Below are positions 1 through 7,765 of a stretch of DNA of 30,583 nt, piece by piece. The notes beneath the pieces were generated by a model. That model had not been told where the DNA came from and made no database searches. It was given only the letters and a program-made list of their open reading frames with translations. Source of the DNA: a virus; IMG/VR virus record IMGVR_UViG_3300015360_001096, positions 1-30,583 of that record. The stretch is one strand, 5' to 3'. The stretch's first letter is position 1. Each line of letters opens with the position of its first letter. A program made the position numbers and the translations under genes.

Positions 1-271
1 CTTTGATCCTTTGGGCCTCGGCGGATAACGTTTGGAGTTCTCTACGCGACCCCGCCAATAAGGGATCGAGAATTCCCCTACTTTGAAGAGTATTCAGTTG
101 TGTTTGTATACCGGCGATGACACGCTGAACTTGCGCAGCTTCCGCACGGAAACTTCCGAACGGTTGCTTCGTCGTCTCCAGTTGCCGCAACGCCAGTTTG
201 ATCTCGGAGATAGCACGGGTGACCTCCGTCGTATTCATTCCTATATTCAGAAGGAGATTCAGATCTGCCAT
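1..271 (-). CDS. Tape measure protein, N-terminal part (runs off the window)
   Basis: An open frame starts at ATG 271-269 and stays open to the window edge, giving about 90 residues (MADLNLLLNIGMNTTEV...). The stretch is polar and helix-prone, with many Gln, Glu and Arg, as in the start of a tape measure protein, which sets tail length and later helps DNA cross the cell envelope. It begins 2 bases after the stop of the downstream tail chaperone frame, which is the conserved position of the tape measure gene in long-tailed phages. The function rests mainly on this position, because the diagnostic long coiled coil and membrane segments lie outside the window. It could also be another tail protein, but the chaperone pair just upstream makes that unlikely. 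Confidence 0.75.
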   Translation of the reverse strand, partial: MADLNLLLNIGMNTTEVTRAISEIKLALRQLETTKQPFGSFRAEAAQVQRVIAGIQTQLNTLQSRGILDPLLAGSRRELQTLSAEAQRIK

Positions 272-273
272 CT

Positions 274-585
274 TCAACCTCTATTTTTAGCTAACTCATT
301 ACTCATTAACGGGACATCCTCACCGCCATCGTGACTTGAGGACCCACCATATTTAGCGTTCCGTTCCTGCTTAACGTCCTCGAACCAAACCCGTAACTCT
401 TCGTCAAAAGGCCACATCCATTCCGGAGGGACCTCGTCATCTGTCAAATTTTCGTACCAACTCAAAATCTTGTAGGCATGGCTTACGGCCCGGAGGAGGT
501 CACGGGGAACGTTTTCGATACTGATTGTCCCTTCCGGCCATAACATTTGTCCGTTACCAGATTCTTTTGCGATCCGACACGACAT
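274..585 (-). CDS. Tail assembly chaperone, downstream (T-like) frame
   Basis: This frame of 103 residues is probably made mostly as the C-terminal extension of the preceding chaperone. That gene stops in TAATG at 587-583, and this frame is in the -1 register. A slippery GGGAAAA lies 25 bases before that stop, and there is no stop between the slip site and this ATG. The fusion would be 251 plus 112 residues, about 363 in total. In lambda and most siphophages the G and GT proteins coat the tape measure and recruit tail tube protein, with GT providing the tube-binding part. Independent initiation at ATG 585 is also possible. The sequence is acidic and Trp-rich (PPEWMWPFDEELRVWFED), and I recognise no catalytic domain. 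Its place between the tail tube and tape measure genes supports the call. Confidence 0.75.
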   Translation of the reverse strand: MSCRIAKESGNGQMLWPEGTISIENVPRDLLRAVSHAYKILSWYENLTDDEVPPEWMWPFDEELRVWFEDVKQERNAKYGGSSSHDGGEDVPLMSNELAKNRG

Positions 586-1364
586 TATAAAATGGGGGTC
601 GGTTGCGAGTCTTTTCCCTCCATCTCACCCACGTTCAAATGATCCAACGCCGAAATAATGTACGCCAATGTTGGGCCTTGAAGTTCATCCACCTGAGATC
701 TCGAATCGAACAGACGTTCACTTCGATTAACGTTATCGAACACTGACAACCACACCATGCACTTCTCATATTCGATTGACCATGTGAGATCCGCCTGAAT
801 TTTTAACAATTCGGTGAACACATAATCTAAGAGGGCCTCACGGTCCCATGTTGCATATTTGTCCTGCATCATTTCAAGATTAGTGGCGACGACCTCGTCG
901 CACTGATCCTGATATTTTTGGAGTTCACCCTTGACGCGAATAACCTCAACATCTTCTGGGGTTTCCTGCTCTCTTTTCTGAAAGTCGGGGTCGGCTAACA
1001 GTTCGAACAGGCCGTCAAGATAACGGTCCTTCATCCAATCTTTCTCAAAGGCGACTTGTGCCTCTATGACAGGGCGACGTGAAGCCATGTCGGAAGACAC
1101 AGCCCACGTGACAAGCTGATCTTCGTTTAGTTCGTCGACCTGCCCTCGCAGTGCATGATATTCATCTGACGAAGGATCCTCTTTTTTCAAGGACCAGATA
1201 CGCGCCCGCGCAGCGGACGCCTTCGCTATCGCTTTCTCAGCGTCAGTTGGGGACAATTTCTTCACCCAAACCGTGACCGATTCGCCTTTTTCTTTATCTT
1301 CGATGACAAGTTCTTCGCCACGCGCAAACAGGTCCGTCAAACGACGGCGTTCTTCAACCTTCAT
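585..1364 (-). CDS. Tail assembly chaperone, upstream (G-like) frame
   Basis: A protein of 259 residues, acidic and helical, with no membrane segment or enzyme motif. Near its N-terminus it has the pattern KGESVTVWVKKLSPTDAEKAI, common in tail assembly chaperones of actinophages. It lies between the tail tube gene and the tape measure gene, and the heptamer GGGAAAA sits in zero frame eight codons before its stop. That combination is the classic G/GT arrangement, in which a small fraction of ribosomes slip by -1 into the next frame. The start ATG has an AAGGTG ribosome site eight to nine bases upstream. It would act in the host cytoplasm during tail assembly and would not be part of the virion. 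Confidence 0.8.
   Translation of the reverse strand: MKVEERRRLTDLFARGEELVIEDKEKGESVTVWVKKLSPTDAEKAIAKASAARARIWSLKKEDPSSDEYHALRGQVDELNEDQLVTWAVSSDMASRRPVIEAQVAFEKDWMKDRYLDGLFELLADPDFQKREQETPEDVEVIRVKGELQKYQDQCDEVVATNLEMMQDKYATWDREALLDYVFTELLKIQADLTWSIEYEKCMVWLSVFDNVNRSERLFDSRSQVDELQGPTLAYIISALDHLNVGEMEGKDSQPTPIL
612..618 (-). promoter_or_regulatory. -1 ribosomal frameshift slippery heptamer in the tail chaperone gene
   Basis: On the minus strand the bases read GGGAAAA, positioned so that the zero-frame codons are GGA and AAA preceded by a G. This fits X XXY YYZ exactly, so both tRNAs can re-pair after a one-base backward slip. The -1 frame then runs through AGA CTC GCA ACC GAC CCC CAT TTT ATA into the ATG of the 103-residue frame without a stop. 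The lambda G/GT site is the close variant GGGAAAG. I did not identify a stimulatory hairpin or pseudoknot downstream. Confidence 0.85.
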
Positions 1365-1443
1365 ATTTCACCTTGTTTCCCTTAACGTAACAGGAGAGGA
1401 TCTCCCACTACTGCCTTGTTTCCTTAGCCTGGTTGGAGGCTAT
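1365..1443 (-). other. 79-base gap between tail tube and chaperone genes, with small hairpins and a repeat
   Basis: Directly after the tail tube stop, the minus strand can form a six-pair hairpin TAGCCT/AGGCTA around a CCAACC loop (1425-1442), and then a five-pair hairpin GGAGA/TCTCC. Neither is followed by a T-run, so a rho-independent terminator is not supported. The ten-base word GGAAACAAGG occurs twice, the second copy running into the ribosome site of the chaperone gene. The gap may tune the steep drop in expression from the abundant tube protein to the chaperone. Confidence 0.35.
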
Positions 1444-2670
1444 TTAGCTTGCTGTACCATTGAAGACACTCAAGGCTCCACTGTCCGAAGTGAAGTTGAA
1501 TGTTGTTTCAAGTTTGGTTTGGATACGTCCCTGGACTGCAGGGAGAGTAAATCGGGCGTCGTCAAGTTGGAACGATTTCAATGCAACTCCAGTGTCCGGG
1601 TGGTTTACAACCAGACGAACTTGCAACCCGACAGCAGAGTGGGCACCGACAACAACGTTGCTTGCAACGTTGGCTATCGTCGCGATTTTGTCCCACAAAT
1701 CGGTAGCGTCAGCAGATTTCAATACCACTGACCCGGTCACTTCTGGCACGTCATAGTCCTGAGACACATAGTGGGTGTTGCCGAACTCTTCGTCGTTTTC
1801 GAGGTTCACTCTACGACTAATCTCAAACGACTGGACCCCACGCCATCTTTCTAACGTCGGGGTAGCTCCGTTACTTGTAATGTACAAGTCGATATCTTTT
1901 GACCGTACGGCAGCCGGTTTAACCGACGCGGACGGGTGGATACTGGCATTGTAAGTAGCTGCCGTAGCCGATCCGTACACTACATGAAGTTTCGTATACC
2001 CTAAATCGAACCAGTCGGTGATCGTTGAGATTGACGTTGTCGTATTAGTGTAACCATCAGATGCCGTTGTGTCGAAGAACAGTCGCTTATATAGTCCGGT
2101 TGAGACGTTCTTGACGCAGGCACTCAACACGTATAGAGTATTGCCAGCTTCCGCATATGCTAGGGCAGTGTTCGTCAGGTTATATGTTAAAGTGTTGTTT
2201 ACGAGTGTGAACTCTTGGTAGTAGGGGCTACCCGGAAGATAGTATATGGAGTCGCCCCGCAATGTGAACGTTTGGGCGGCGTTCTGACGCACCCCGAACC
2301 TGTAGGTCACATTCTCCAATGTTAGATATGGGACGGCAATCCCAGTCACGATATTGAACGCTCCGTTCCCCGCCTTGAACGGAGAAATAATATCCGTTGG
2401 GTACGTTGTAGCAAACGTAAACTCATGGTTCGCTGGGATAGCCGCAGCGTCGACACCATGGACGAGAGCTTCGAACTCGCAAGACATATCGAACGATTCG
2501 AGTTCAAATGAAAGATCCGGGATGTCCCGTACTGTGGCAACCGTGTTGTAGTTACCCAACTCATAAATTTTCTCTTCTGGGATGTTCAGGTTCGATACAC
2601 CACCGGATTGGATACGGTCAATGACGAATCCATTAGCATCGTGGATAAACTGTCCAGCTTTAATCGCCAT
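1444..2670 (-). CDS. Major tail (tube) protein
   Basis: A protein of 408 residues rich in Thr, Ser, Asn, Val and Ala, with beta-strand-like alternation, few Cys and no enzyme motif. The N-terminus MAIKAGQFIHDANGFVIDRI resembles tail tube subunits. The C-terminal part (TGSVVLKSADATDLW ... FTLPAVQGRIQTKLETTFNF) has the mixed beta pattern of the tube fold. The size is larger than the minimal tube protein of about 200 residues, so the middle (residues 110-230) may be an extra surface domain. The start ATG follows a clear GAGGAG ribosome site, which suits a highly expressed protein. It comes after the connector genes and immediately before the tail chaperones, the usual tube gene position. It would polymerise around the tape measure to form the tail tube. 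Confidence 0.7.
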   Translation of the reverse strand: MAIKAGQFIHDANGFVIDRIQSGGVSNLNIPEEKIYELGNYNTVATVRDIPDLSFELESFDMSCEFEALVHGVDAAAIPANHEFTFATTYPTDIISPFKAGNGAFNIVTGIAVPYLTLENVTYRFGVRQNAAQTFTLRGDSIYYLPGSPYYQEFTLVNNTLTYNLTNTALAYAEAGNTLYVLSACVKNVSTGLYKRLFFDTTASDGYTNTTTSISTITDWFDLGYTKLHVVYGSATAATYNASIHPSASVKPAAVRSKDIDLYITSNGATPTLERWRGVQSFEISRRVNLENDEEFGNTHYVSQDYDVPEVTGSVVLKSADATDLWDKIATIANVASNVVVGAHSAVGLQVRLVVNHPDTGVALKSFQLDDARFTLPAVQGRIQTKLETTFNFTSDSGALSVFNGTAS

Positions 2671-2756
2671 AGACTACTCCTCAACTGTCGATACTGCGCT
2701 ATTCGCGGGATCGTGCGGGTTGTTACAGAAGTAATCGGCTTTTCAACTGGTTTTAT

Positions 2757-3512
2757 TTAAGCACGAGAAATGAATTTTGTAGCCCTGACAGAACCCGTGG
2801 CAATAACACCAGACTCCCGGAAAAATGCCTCATAAACAGGCCGGAATTCTCTAGCGAAAGCAACAAGTCCTTCATCGAGGAATCGGCGGGCACCAATACC
2901 TCTCTTGGAAAATTCGCCGGATACTCTCACGCCACCAGGATTGTAAAACGGATAGAACGACCCGTCACCCTTAAAATGTCCACGTGTAGCGGGAAGCTCG
3001 GGGACCCGGAACGGACCCGAAGGCTGTTGTGCCGACAAATGCGTCAATCGGATAGCACGCCCACGACCAAAACGAACAATCGGTTTCGGAGCAACAATCG
3101 ACTCGGAGGCAGGTAACGCACCAAAATTTAGCCTATACCAATGTCGAGCCTGTGAATCCAACAACTCATCATCGATGAAACTAATACCACGCGGACTCGC
3201 CTCCACCATCGACGGAGCACTCAACGCTTCCAACAAAGCTCCGCCCGAAAACCGATTCTCCCCCACACGATAAACAGGGGCAGAACGAACCGCTAACACG
3301 TTCCGCGTATAAGCATCAATCACACCTCTACGCATGTGTATGGCAAGAGCAGTATTTACTTCCTGGAGTCTCCCAGCGTCCCGGACGGTATGACGGAACT
3401 GTTCCGCCAAATTCTCCAACGTTTTACCAATCCCCTTCTGGAGTCCCTGACGGGTCGCCCTCTCGATTCTCTCCTTCAAGTCAATAGCGACCATACCCCC
3501 AATCGAAGTCAT
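2757..3512 (-). CDS. Head-tail joining / tail completion protein (HK97 gp10-like)
   Basis: From the chosen start the product is 251 residues. The N-terminal helix (DLKERIERATRQGLQKGIGKTLENLAEQFRHTVRD) followed by a Gly-, Pro- and Arg-rich beta region resembles minor capsid or tail completion proteins of the HK97 gp10 type, which act at the head-tail interface. A longer open frame extends to 3605, but its first 31 residues (Arg- and Cys-rich) lie in the frame opposite the end of the upstream gene. ATG 3512 overlaps the upstream stop as ATGA, so I took that start. A further in-frame ATG at 3494 is possible. The assignment is by position and general character, not by a diagnostic motif. Confidence 0.5.
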   Translation of the reverse strand: MTSIGGMVAIDLKERIERATRQGLQKGIGKTLENLAEQFRHTVRDAGRLQEVNTALAIHMRRGVIDAYTRNVLAVRSAPVYRVGENRFSGGALLEALSAPSMVEASPRGISFIDDELLDSQARHWYRLNFGALPASESIVAPKPIVRFGRGRAIRLTHLSAQQPSGPFRVPELPATRGHFKGDGSFYPFYNPGGVRVSGEFSKRGIGARRFLDEGLVAFAREFRPVYEAFFRESGVIATGSVRATKFISRA

Positions 3513-3682
3513 GTCGGCTGGCCGGGAGGCAGCGCAACTCCGGCGAGCGAGACGACGGCACCCTGATCGCTGAAGGCAGCCAGCTCGATCGATCCGCCAA
3601 AACACTTGCGAACTGAATCAACGATGGCGGGAGGGGTACACCAGTCTTTGGTGTTTGAAACGGGTTGGCGTCCTGCGGTCAC
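3509..3682 (-). CDS. Short protein resembling the N-terminus of phage Dam-type adenine methyltransferase (remnant?)
   Basis: A 57-residue product starting at GTG 3682, which has an excellent ribosome site (GAGGAGG, seven bases upstream); the frame is open further upstream but overlaps the previous gene. The stretch SNTKDWCTPPAIVDSVRKCF followed by GGSIEL matches the start of phage N6-adenine methyltransferases of the Dam type, where a D-W-x-T-P-P segment precedes an FGG-I-x-LDP motif. Here the sequence diverges after IEL (AAFSDQGAVV), and the DPPY catalytic motif and the rest of the domain are missing. A catalytic function is therefore not supported. It may be a decayed gene end, or a small DNA- or SAM-site-derived protein kept for another role. 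Its stop overlaps the next start as ATGA, so its translation may still matter for coupling. Confidence 0.5.
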   Translation of the reverse strand: MTAGRQPVSNTKDWCTPPAIVDSVRKCFGGSIELAAFSDQGAVVSLAGVALPPGQPT

Positions 3683-3737
3683 CTGAGTACCTCCTCGCGG
3701 ATATCCCGAAGTCGCAGAAGGCCCTGTTGAAGATCGA

Positions 3738-4013
3738 TCAATACTTCCCATGGACAACAACAGTCTCATAAAGCTCATCCAGTTTATGCAAATATTTTTC
3801 GTTCAAAACAATCTCACCCGTATCTAACGAATTGCAAACATCAATAGCAAAATCGGCGAGTTCGTTCATCTGATCTAAGATAACCTTACGGAGCTTCATG
3901 CTAGATTCTTTAGTGAGGAACTGATCGCATTCTTTTTCCTTCAAACCCAACACGATGGAAATAGCACGATCACGACGACGGGCCAACATCCCATGTAAAA
4001 TCTGACTACTCAT
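3738..4013 (-). CDS. Small helical protein of the connector region, function unknown
   Basis: A 91-residue protein predicted by eye to be nearly all helix (KLRKVILDQMNELADFAIDVCNSLDT...YLHKLDELYETVVVH). It begins in an ATGA overlap with the upstream gene at 4013-4010. Its own stop lies just inside the extended frame of the following short gene. It has no transmembrane run and no recognisable catalytic or metal-binding motif. Position among connector genes suggests a minor structural or assembly role, but I do not recognise a family. Confidence 0.6.
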   Translation of the reverse strand: MSSQILHGMLARRRDRAISIVLGLKEKECDQFLTKESSMKLRKVILDQMNELADFAIDVCNSLDTGEIVLNEKYLHKLDELYETVVVHGKY

Positions 4014-4534
4014 ACGTCGTCCTCAGTCCCATAATAGTCAATAACGTCAAATCGACAAGAATACCAATGTTTCCGATATTCCCTTTCGTATGTAGCGGAT
4101 TTTTCAATGAACACATTTTCAATCTGGCAAACAGTAACAACAGGAGGAGTGGCCTGCCGATAATCGAACACAGAGAACGACGGGTCATCCCGACCAATAG
4201 ACGGGAACCGTCCCCCCAAAATGTCCTTCACGTCACGGATGAGATGCATCCCAATCGCTTCATTCTCAGCAAAGAAATCGACATCGAAAATAGACCGATG
4301 CTCCCCAAATAGGGAACCCAACTCCCAATCTTTGCTACTAGAATCTTCATCTGCTAAACCAAGAGTATTCACAGGAACATCATCCTGAGGATCAACCGAT
4401 TTCGCCGGGAACGTCACAGTAGACCTGTTCACGGAAACATCAAACCAGTCAAGATCATCCAGAGCCTCACGTAACATCTGATATAAACTCTCGCGGATAA
4501 GACGGGCACGTAACCCGCCAACGATGACAGTCAT
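4010..4534 (-). CDS. Putative tail terminator / neck protein
   Basis: About 174 residues. I chose ATG 4534 because GGGAGG lies five bases upstream; an in-frame GTG at 4540 is the alternative. The pattern fits tail terminator or connector proteins: an N-terminal helix (RLIRESLYQMLREALDDLDWFD), then beta strands ending in YRKHWYSCRFDVIDYYG. These proteins form a ring that stops tube growth and joins the tail to the head. It lies three genes downstream of the capsid gene cluster, in the usual connector block (adaptor, stopper, terminator). No catalytic motif is visible. The exact connector role could be swapped with that of the 155-residue neighbour. Confidence 0.5.
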   Translation of the reverse strand: MTVIVGGLRARLIRESLYQMLREALDDLDWFDVSVNRSTVTFPAKSVDPQDDVPVNTLGLADEDSSSKDWELGSLFGEHRSIFDVDFFAENEAIGMHLIRDVKDILGGRFPSIGRDDPSFSVFDYRQATPPVVTVCQIENVFIEKSATYEREYRKHWYSCRFDVIDYYGTEDDV

Positions 4535-4546
4535 CGCCACCTCCCA

Positions 4547-5014
4547 TTAAGACTCATCGAGGGCCTCAATGTTCAACTGGTAGATCGTCACATCAAACAG
4601 TCCGAGAGGAGGCCCAACAAACCGGACCACATAAACATTGCCGTCAATTGTCACCTGATCAGGAGTTCGGCCCCCATGAGCCAACACAACCGTCCAATCT
4701 ACATCTAAAATGGTGACCACCCCACGAGTCGTATCAAAATGGCCGATACTAGTACCGGAACTAACACTCAACGACGAAGCCGTAGCGAACTCGATAGCAA
4801 CATCAGCAGCCAAGTCCGCCGGGGCCACATTCGTCAACGGGCTATCCGTCCACGACAACGGGAAACCGGCAGCATCGTCCGTCGTGTAAGTACGCACCGG
4901 AACCCACCGAAACTTCACCTGCTCCGACAGTGCAGTAGGGGCACCCATTCGCATAGCAAATTTTATTGCCTCGCGGAACCCCGCAGCATCAAATCTACTA
5001 TCAGTACCGGCCAT
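4547..5014 (-). CDS. Putative head closure (stopper) protein
   Basis: A protein of 155 residues, mostly beta-like after a short N-terminal helix (GFREAIKFAMRMG). The strand-rich C-terminal half (TIDGNVYVVRFVGPPLGLFDVTIYQLNIEAL) is compatible with the small barrel fold of head closure or stopper proteins, which plug the portal channel after packaging. It sits between the adaptor candidate and the terminator candidate with gaps of under 15 bases, as in the common connector gene order. There is no sequence motif that proves the role. Confidence 0.45.
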   Translation of the reverse strand: MAGTDSRFDAAGFREAIKFAMRMGAPTALSEQVKFRWVPVRTYTTDDAAGFPLSWTDSPLTNVAPADLAADVAIEFATASSLSVSSGTSIGHFDTTRGVVTILDVDWTVVLAHGGRTPDQVTIDGNVYVVRFVGPPLGLFDVTIYQLNIEALDES

Positions 5015-5023
5015 ACATCACCA

Positions 5024-5518
5024 CTATCCACGGTAAAAATATGTGTCTTCGTAATAAAGACTATTATCGCGGCCGACAAGAGAATCGATATAGGTTGTCG
5101 TCGTAGAACTCAGATCGCTTAAATTGGCTAAAATGAGATCAACTTTACTACGAATATCTCTCAGGACATCACGAAGCAAATTCGCCGAATTTTGGGTTTC
5201 GAACTCCACAGGTCCAGCCTTCGCCCGGAAGCCCGTATTAGTGTTCTTCAACTCGTTTCGTATAACCCGCAAACCGGCAAATAGAACAATCAACTGTTGT
5301 TGATCCCGCGCCAAATCAGCATTACCAACAGTCAGAGGGGAGATCAGCCCATCAGATTCGGTATGATCATCGAAAAACCCGTACAGTTTCGCTTCCCAAA
5401 AAGAGTTCTGTAAGTTACTGACCCATTGATCTTCGGTGGCGTCTGGGAACAGATCAGAACCGGGAGGGTTCACTTCGGTTGTCAGAGCATCTATCAGATC
5501 AGCGAGATCGACTGCCAT
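5024..5518 (-). CDS. Putative head-tail adaptor protein
   Basis: A 164-residue, largely helical acidic protein (MAVDLADLIDALTTEVNP..., QLIVLFAGLRVIRNELKN, NLLRDVLRDIRSKVDLILANLSDL). Helical bundles of this size directly after the capsid gene group are typical of adaptor proteins that bind under the portal ring. The start ATG has an AGGTAGG ribosome site. It follows the 193-residue gene by eight bases and precedes the stopper candidate by nine. The call is by size, secondary structure impression and gene order. Confidence 0.45.
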   Translation of the reverse strand: MAVDLADLIDALTTEVNPPGSDLFPDATEDQWVSNLQNSFWEAKLYGFFDDHTESDGLISPLTVGNADLARDQQQLIVLFAGLRVIRNELKNTNTGFRAKAGPVEFETQNSANLLRDVLRDIRSKVDLILANLSDLSSTTTTYIDSLVGRDNSLYYEDTYFYRG

Positions 5519-5526
5519 ACATTTAC

Positions 5527-6108
5527 CTACCTACGACCCACAGCCGGGTTAGAAGGAGCGGGAGAACCCTCAGTAGGTTTCGTACGGAACGTCTCCCGAC
5601 CGTCCGGCGAATACACGGTCTCAACCTCAGAATAAACAGAAGAATCGGTCACCTCAGCGAGCCGTTCCTGCAACACTGACATTTGCCGGACAGTCGCATC
5701 CACATCGGGTTCCTGGGCAACAGCCAAAAAACGTTGCATCGTCATAGGATTAACAACGGCACTCACAGCCTTGGTCAGATTCTTCAAGCTGCGCCGATCG
5801 GAAAGCAACAAACGCATCTCGTCCTCAGACATAGAATTTGGGTTCAAAGCCAACACTTCCGCATCCTTGTCGTCCTCAAGAAGACGAACCGGGACAAGAA
5901 ACCCGTTCATGAACGGATCGGCATCAGGAGACGATGACATTTCCTGATTTACACGACGTTCATCCGGAGTAATGTGAATAGTTCTCCCCGCCAACACGGA
6001 TTCGAACACAAAGGATCCATTACGGTCATACCGTCGTAGATAAATTCCCCCATTGATAGCGGAACGCCAAACCTCATACTGTTTCGGATCGGTAATAATT
6101 CGCGTCAT
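5527..6108 (-). CDS. Structural-module protein of unknown function
   Basis: A 193-residue protein. The N-terminal third is beta-like and basic (PKQYEVWRSAINGGIYLRRYDRNG). The middle is acidic and helical. The C-terminus is disordered and rich in Pro, Ser and Arg (TKPTEGSPAPSNPAVGRR). It is the first gene after the capsid gene and is separated from it by a strong hairpin. Genes here in actinophages often code for head or connector accessory proteins. I do not recognise a domain. Its ribosome site is GGAAGGTGG. Confidence 0.55.
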   Translation of the reverse strand: MTRIITDPKQYEVWRSAINGGIYLRRYDRNGSFVFESVLAGRTIHITPDERRVNQEMSSSPDADPFMNGFLVPVRLLEDDKDAEVLALNPNSMSEDEMRLLLSDRRSLKNLTKAVSAVVNPMTMQRFLAVAQEPDVDATVRQMSVLQERLAEVTDSSVYSEVETVYSPDGRETFRTKPTEGSPAPSNPAVGRR

Positions 6109-6149
6109 AAACTTCCACCTTCCCTTATCCCCTCTCGGAGATCCATACA

Positions 6150-6181
6150 GGCATAGCCGGGGCTATAGCCCCGGCCATGCC
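6150..6181 (-). promoter_or_regulatory. Strong RNA hairpin after the major capsid gene
   Basis: On the minus (coding) strand a 14-pair stem with a TATA loop forms: GGCAT, one G-U, then GCCGGGGC pairing with its complement. The single non-Watson-Crick position is G-U on the minus transcript but A-C on the plus strand, so the fold is tuned to the leftward message. It lies 19 bases after the capsid stop and is not followed by a T-run. It looks more like a stability, processing or attenuation element than an intrinsic terminator. Confidence 0.7.
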
Positions 6182-6200
6182 TCCTATTCAACCAACGTTA

Positions 6201-7154
6201 CTATGCCGACTGGCTAGAGTCCACAATCCGCCGAACACGTTCCGGACGGTGAACAACTCCACCGAACTCACGCCGTGCGAGATAATGCCAATACCAGTTA
6301 TCCAACTCTTCATATTCCTTACTCATCAACCCACCCCAGAATGCGAACTTCGCAGCATCACGGGAAATCACAAACATCTCGTTCGCAGGGAAGAACGACA
6401 CATTACGGTCATCCTTATAGTTCACGAGAGTAACAATTTTGGCTCCCCGATACGTTCCAAGCACACCCTGACGAAGAAGCGCCTCATTAGTCTCCGGGAG
6501 GAAACCAGTATAGGTGCTGTTCGATGTCAACTCGTCGATAATCAAATCGGTCATAGTTGCCCGACCAACAATCGACAACTCCCGGGTACGAGATGAGTCT
6601 CGTACCTGACGAAGCGCAGTGTCCAACGCAGTAAGAGACAACCCCGACGCAGTGACATAATAAGCACTCGACGAAGGGATAGCCGCCTGAAGAAGCCGCA
6701 AGAACCGCGAGTTCACCTCGGCATCAAGACGCTGCACACCAAGATCAATCAACGTCGATTGAGTCTCCGAGAAGTTCGCAAGGAACTTATCAGTCATCTC
6801 CTGAACGTGGAAACCAATGATGTCCCGTTCAATCTCCATAACCTCACGGTTCATGGAGCTTGCCTCAATGTAACCACCACGTGCGATCCAGAAAGCACGC
6901 AAACCGCGAACTTCCTCAACGAAAACTCGTCCATCCCACGGAGCGTTCTCAACCTCTGTCAACAAGGACAGAAGGTTCTCGTGCTGGAACCCTTCGAAAA
7001 TCACTTCCGTGACCTCTTGAGCCATTTCAGCACGCCACTGTGGGTTATCCCAGTTCTCACGAGCCTCACGGTTCGCCGCCTGAATTTTCTCACGGATTGC
7101 CCGAGTCTCTTCCAAGGATCGACCGTACCGATCGACTGTTACAGAAGTACCCAT
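6201..7154 (-). CDS. Major capsid protein (HK97 fold)
   Basis: A protein of 317 residues, the usual length for a capsid protein made with a separate scaffold. The C-terminal region is characteristic of actinophage HK97-fold shells: a YRGAKIVTL strand, an FFPANEMFVISRDAAKFAFWGG segment (P-domain) and the ending WYWHYLARREFGGVVHRPERVRRI. The central part (residues 120-200) is helical, like the spine and A-domain. It is preceded by scaffold and decoration genes and followed by the hairpin and connectors, the standard order. The ribosome site is GGGGAGGTGG. It forms the icosahedral shell around the phage DNA. Confidence 0.85.
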   Translation of the reverse strand: MGTSVTVDRYGRSLEETRAIREKIQAANREARENWDNPQWRAEMAQEVTEVIFEGFQHENLLSLLTEVENAPWDGRVFVEEVRGLRAFWIARGGYIEASSMNREVMEIERDIIGFHVQEMTDKFLANFSETQSTLIDLGVQRLDAEVNSRFLRLLQAAIPSSSAYYVTASGLSLTALDTALRQVRDSSRTRELSIVGRATMTDLIIDELTSNSTYTGFLPETNEALLRQGVLGTYRGAKIVTLVNYKDDRNVSFFPANEMFVISRDAAKFAFWGGLMSKEYEELDNWYWHYLARREFGGVVHRPERVRRIVDSSQSA

Positions 7155-7171
7155 TATGTAGCCACCTCCCC

Positions 7172-7750
7172 TTAGAAGAGCATCACAGCTTCGAGTTCAT
7201 CATTGGCGTTATCCACCGCAGTGACTCGAAGCCATCCATTAGATGCAGTTGCAGTTTCCGCCCAATAACCGTCCGCGTCAGTGCCAACACCAGGTGTCAG
7301 ATAATCGCCGACTGCAATGGTCGCTGTAGCGCCCGTAATCCCTGCCACCATGACCCGTCCAGTATAGGAACGGGTCTGCAAGAATGTCCGGTCGTAAGTA
7401 TTCGTAAATACAACCTTTACGGTAGTGCCATGTACAACCTGAACAAGTTTTCCCTTGTCTGCCTTATCCATATCACTGTAACGAGTTAAGAATGGATCGT
7501 TCCCAGCATAACCTGCCGGGGCATTCTCATAAACAAGCACACCAGACTGCGTAACCACAGGAGCTTGTGCGGTTGTTGCCAATACGACTCCCAGGACACC
7601 ACTACCATAGGCAGTGGTGTCAACAGACGAATCGTATTTTACTGGAACACCGATAGGACGATCAGCAGTGGTGGAAAGCATGAACCGCGATCCTCGCTCA
7701 CCCCCGTGCGGTGCAACCCGAAAGTCGAAGTTACGACCATAGGATCCCAT
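7172..7750 (-). CDS. Head decoration / capsid stabilisation protein
   Basis: A protein of 192 residues rich in Gly, Thr, Val and Ala with many predicted short beta strands and no charged catalytic cluster. The segment SGVLGVVLATTAQAPVVTQSGVLVYENAPAG and the later TATIAVGDYLTPGVGTDADGYW are typical of small beta-barrel decoration proteins that cap the capsid lattice. It lies directly between scaffold and capsid genes, where decoration genes usually sit, and has a GGGGGG-containing ribosome site, pointing to strong expression. Position and composition support the call; the copy number on the head cannot be judged from sequence. Confidence 0.65.
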   Translation of the reverse strand: MGSYGRNFDFRVAPHGGERGSRFMLSTTADRPIGVPVKYDSSVDTTAYGSGVLGVVLATTAQAPVVTQSGVLVYENAPAGYAGNDPFLTRYSDMDKADKGKLVQVVHGTTVKVVFTNTYDRTFLQTRSYTGRVMVAGITGATATIAVGDYLTPGVGTDADGYWAETATASNGWLRVTAVDNANDELEAVMLF

Positions 7751-7765
7751 TAGTTTTGACCCCCC

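Noticed and set aside
3513-3605. N-terminal extension of the tail completion protein
   Set aside because: The 31 extra residues are Arg- and Cys-rich and lie over the preceding short gene; the ATGA overlap at 3512 gives a better start.
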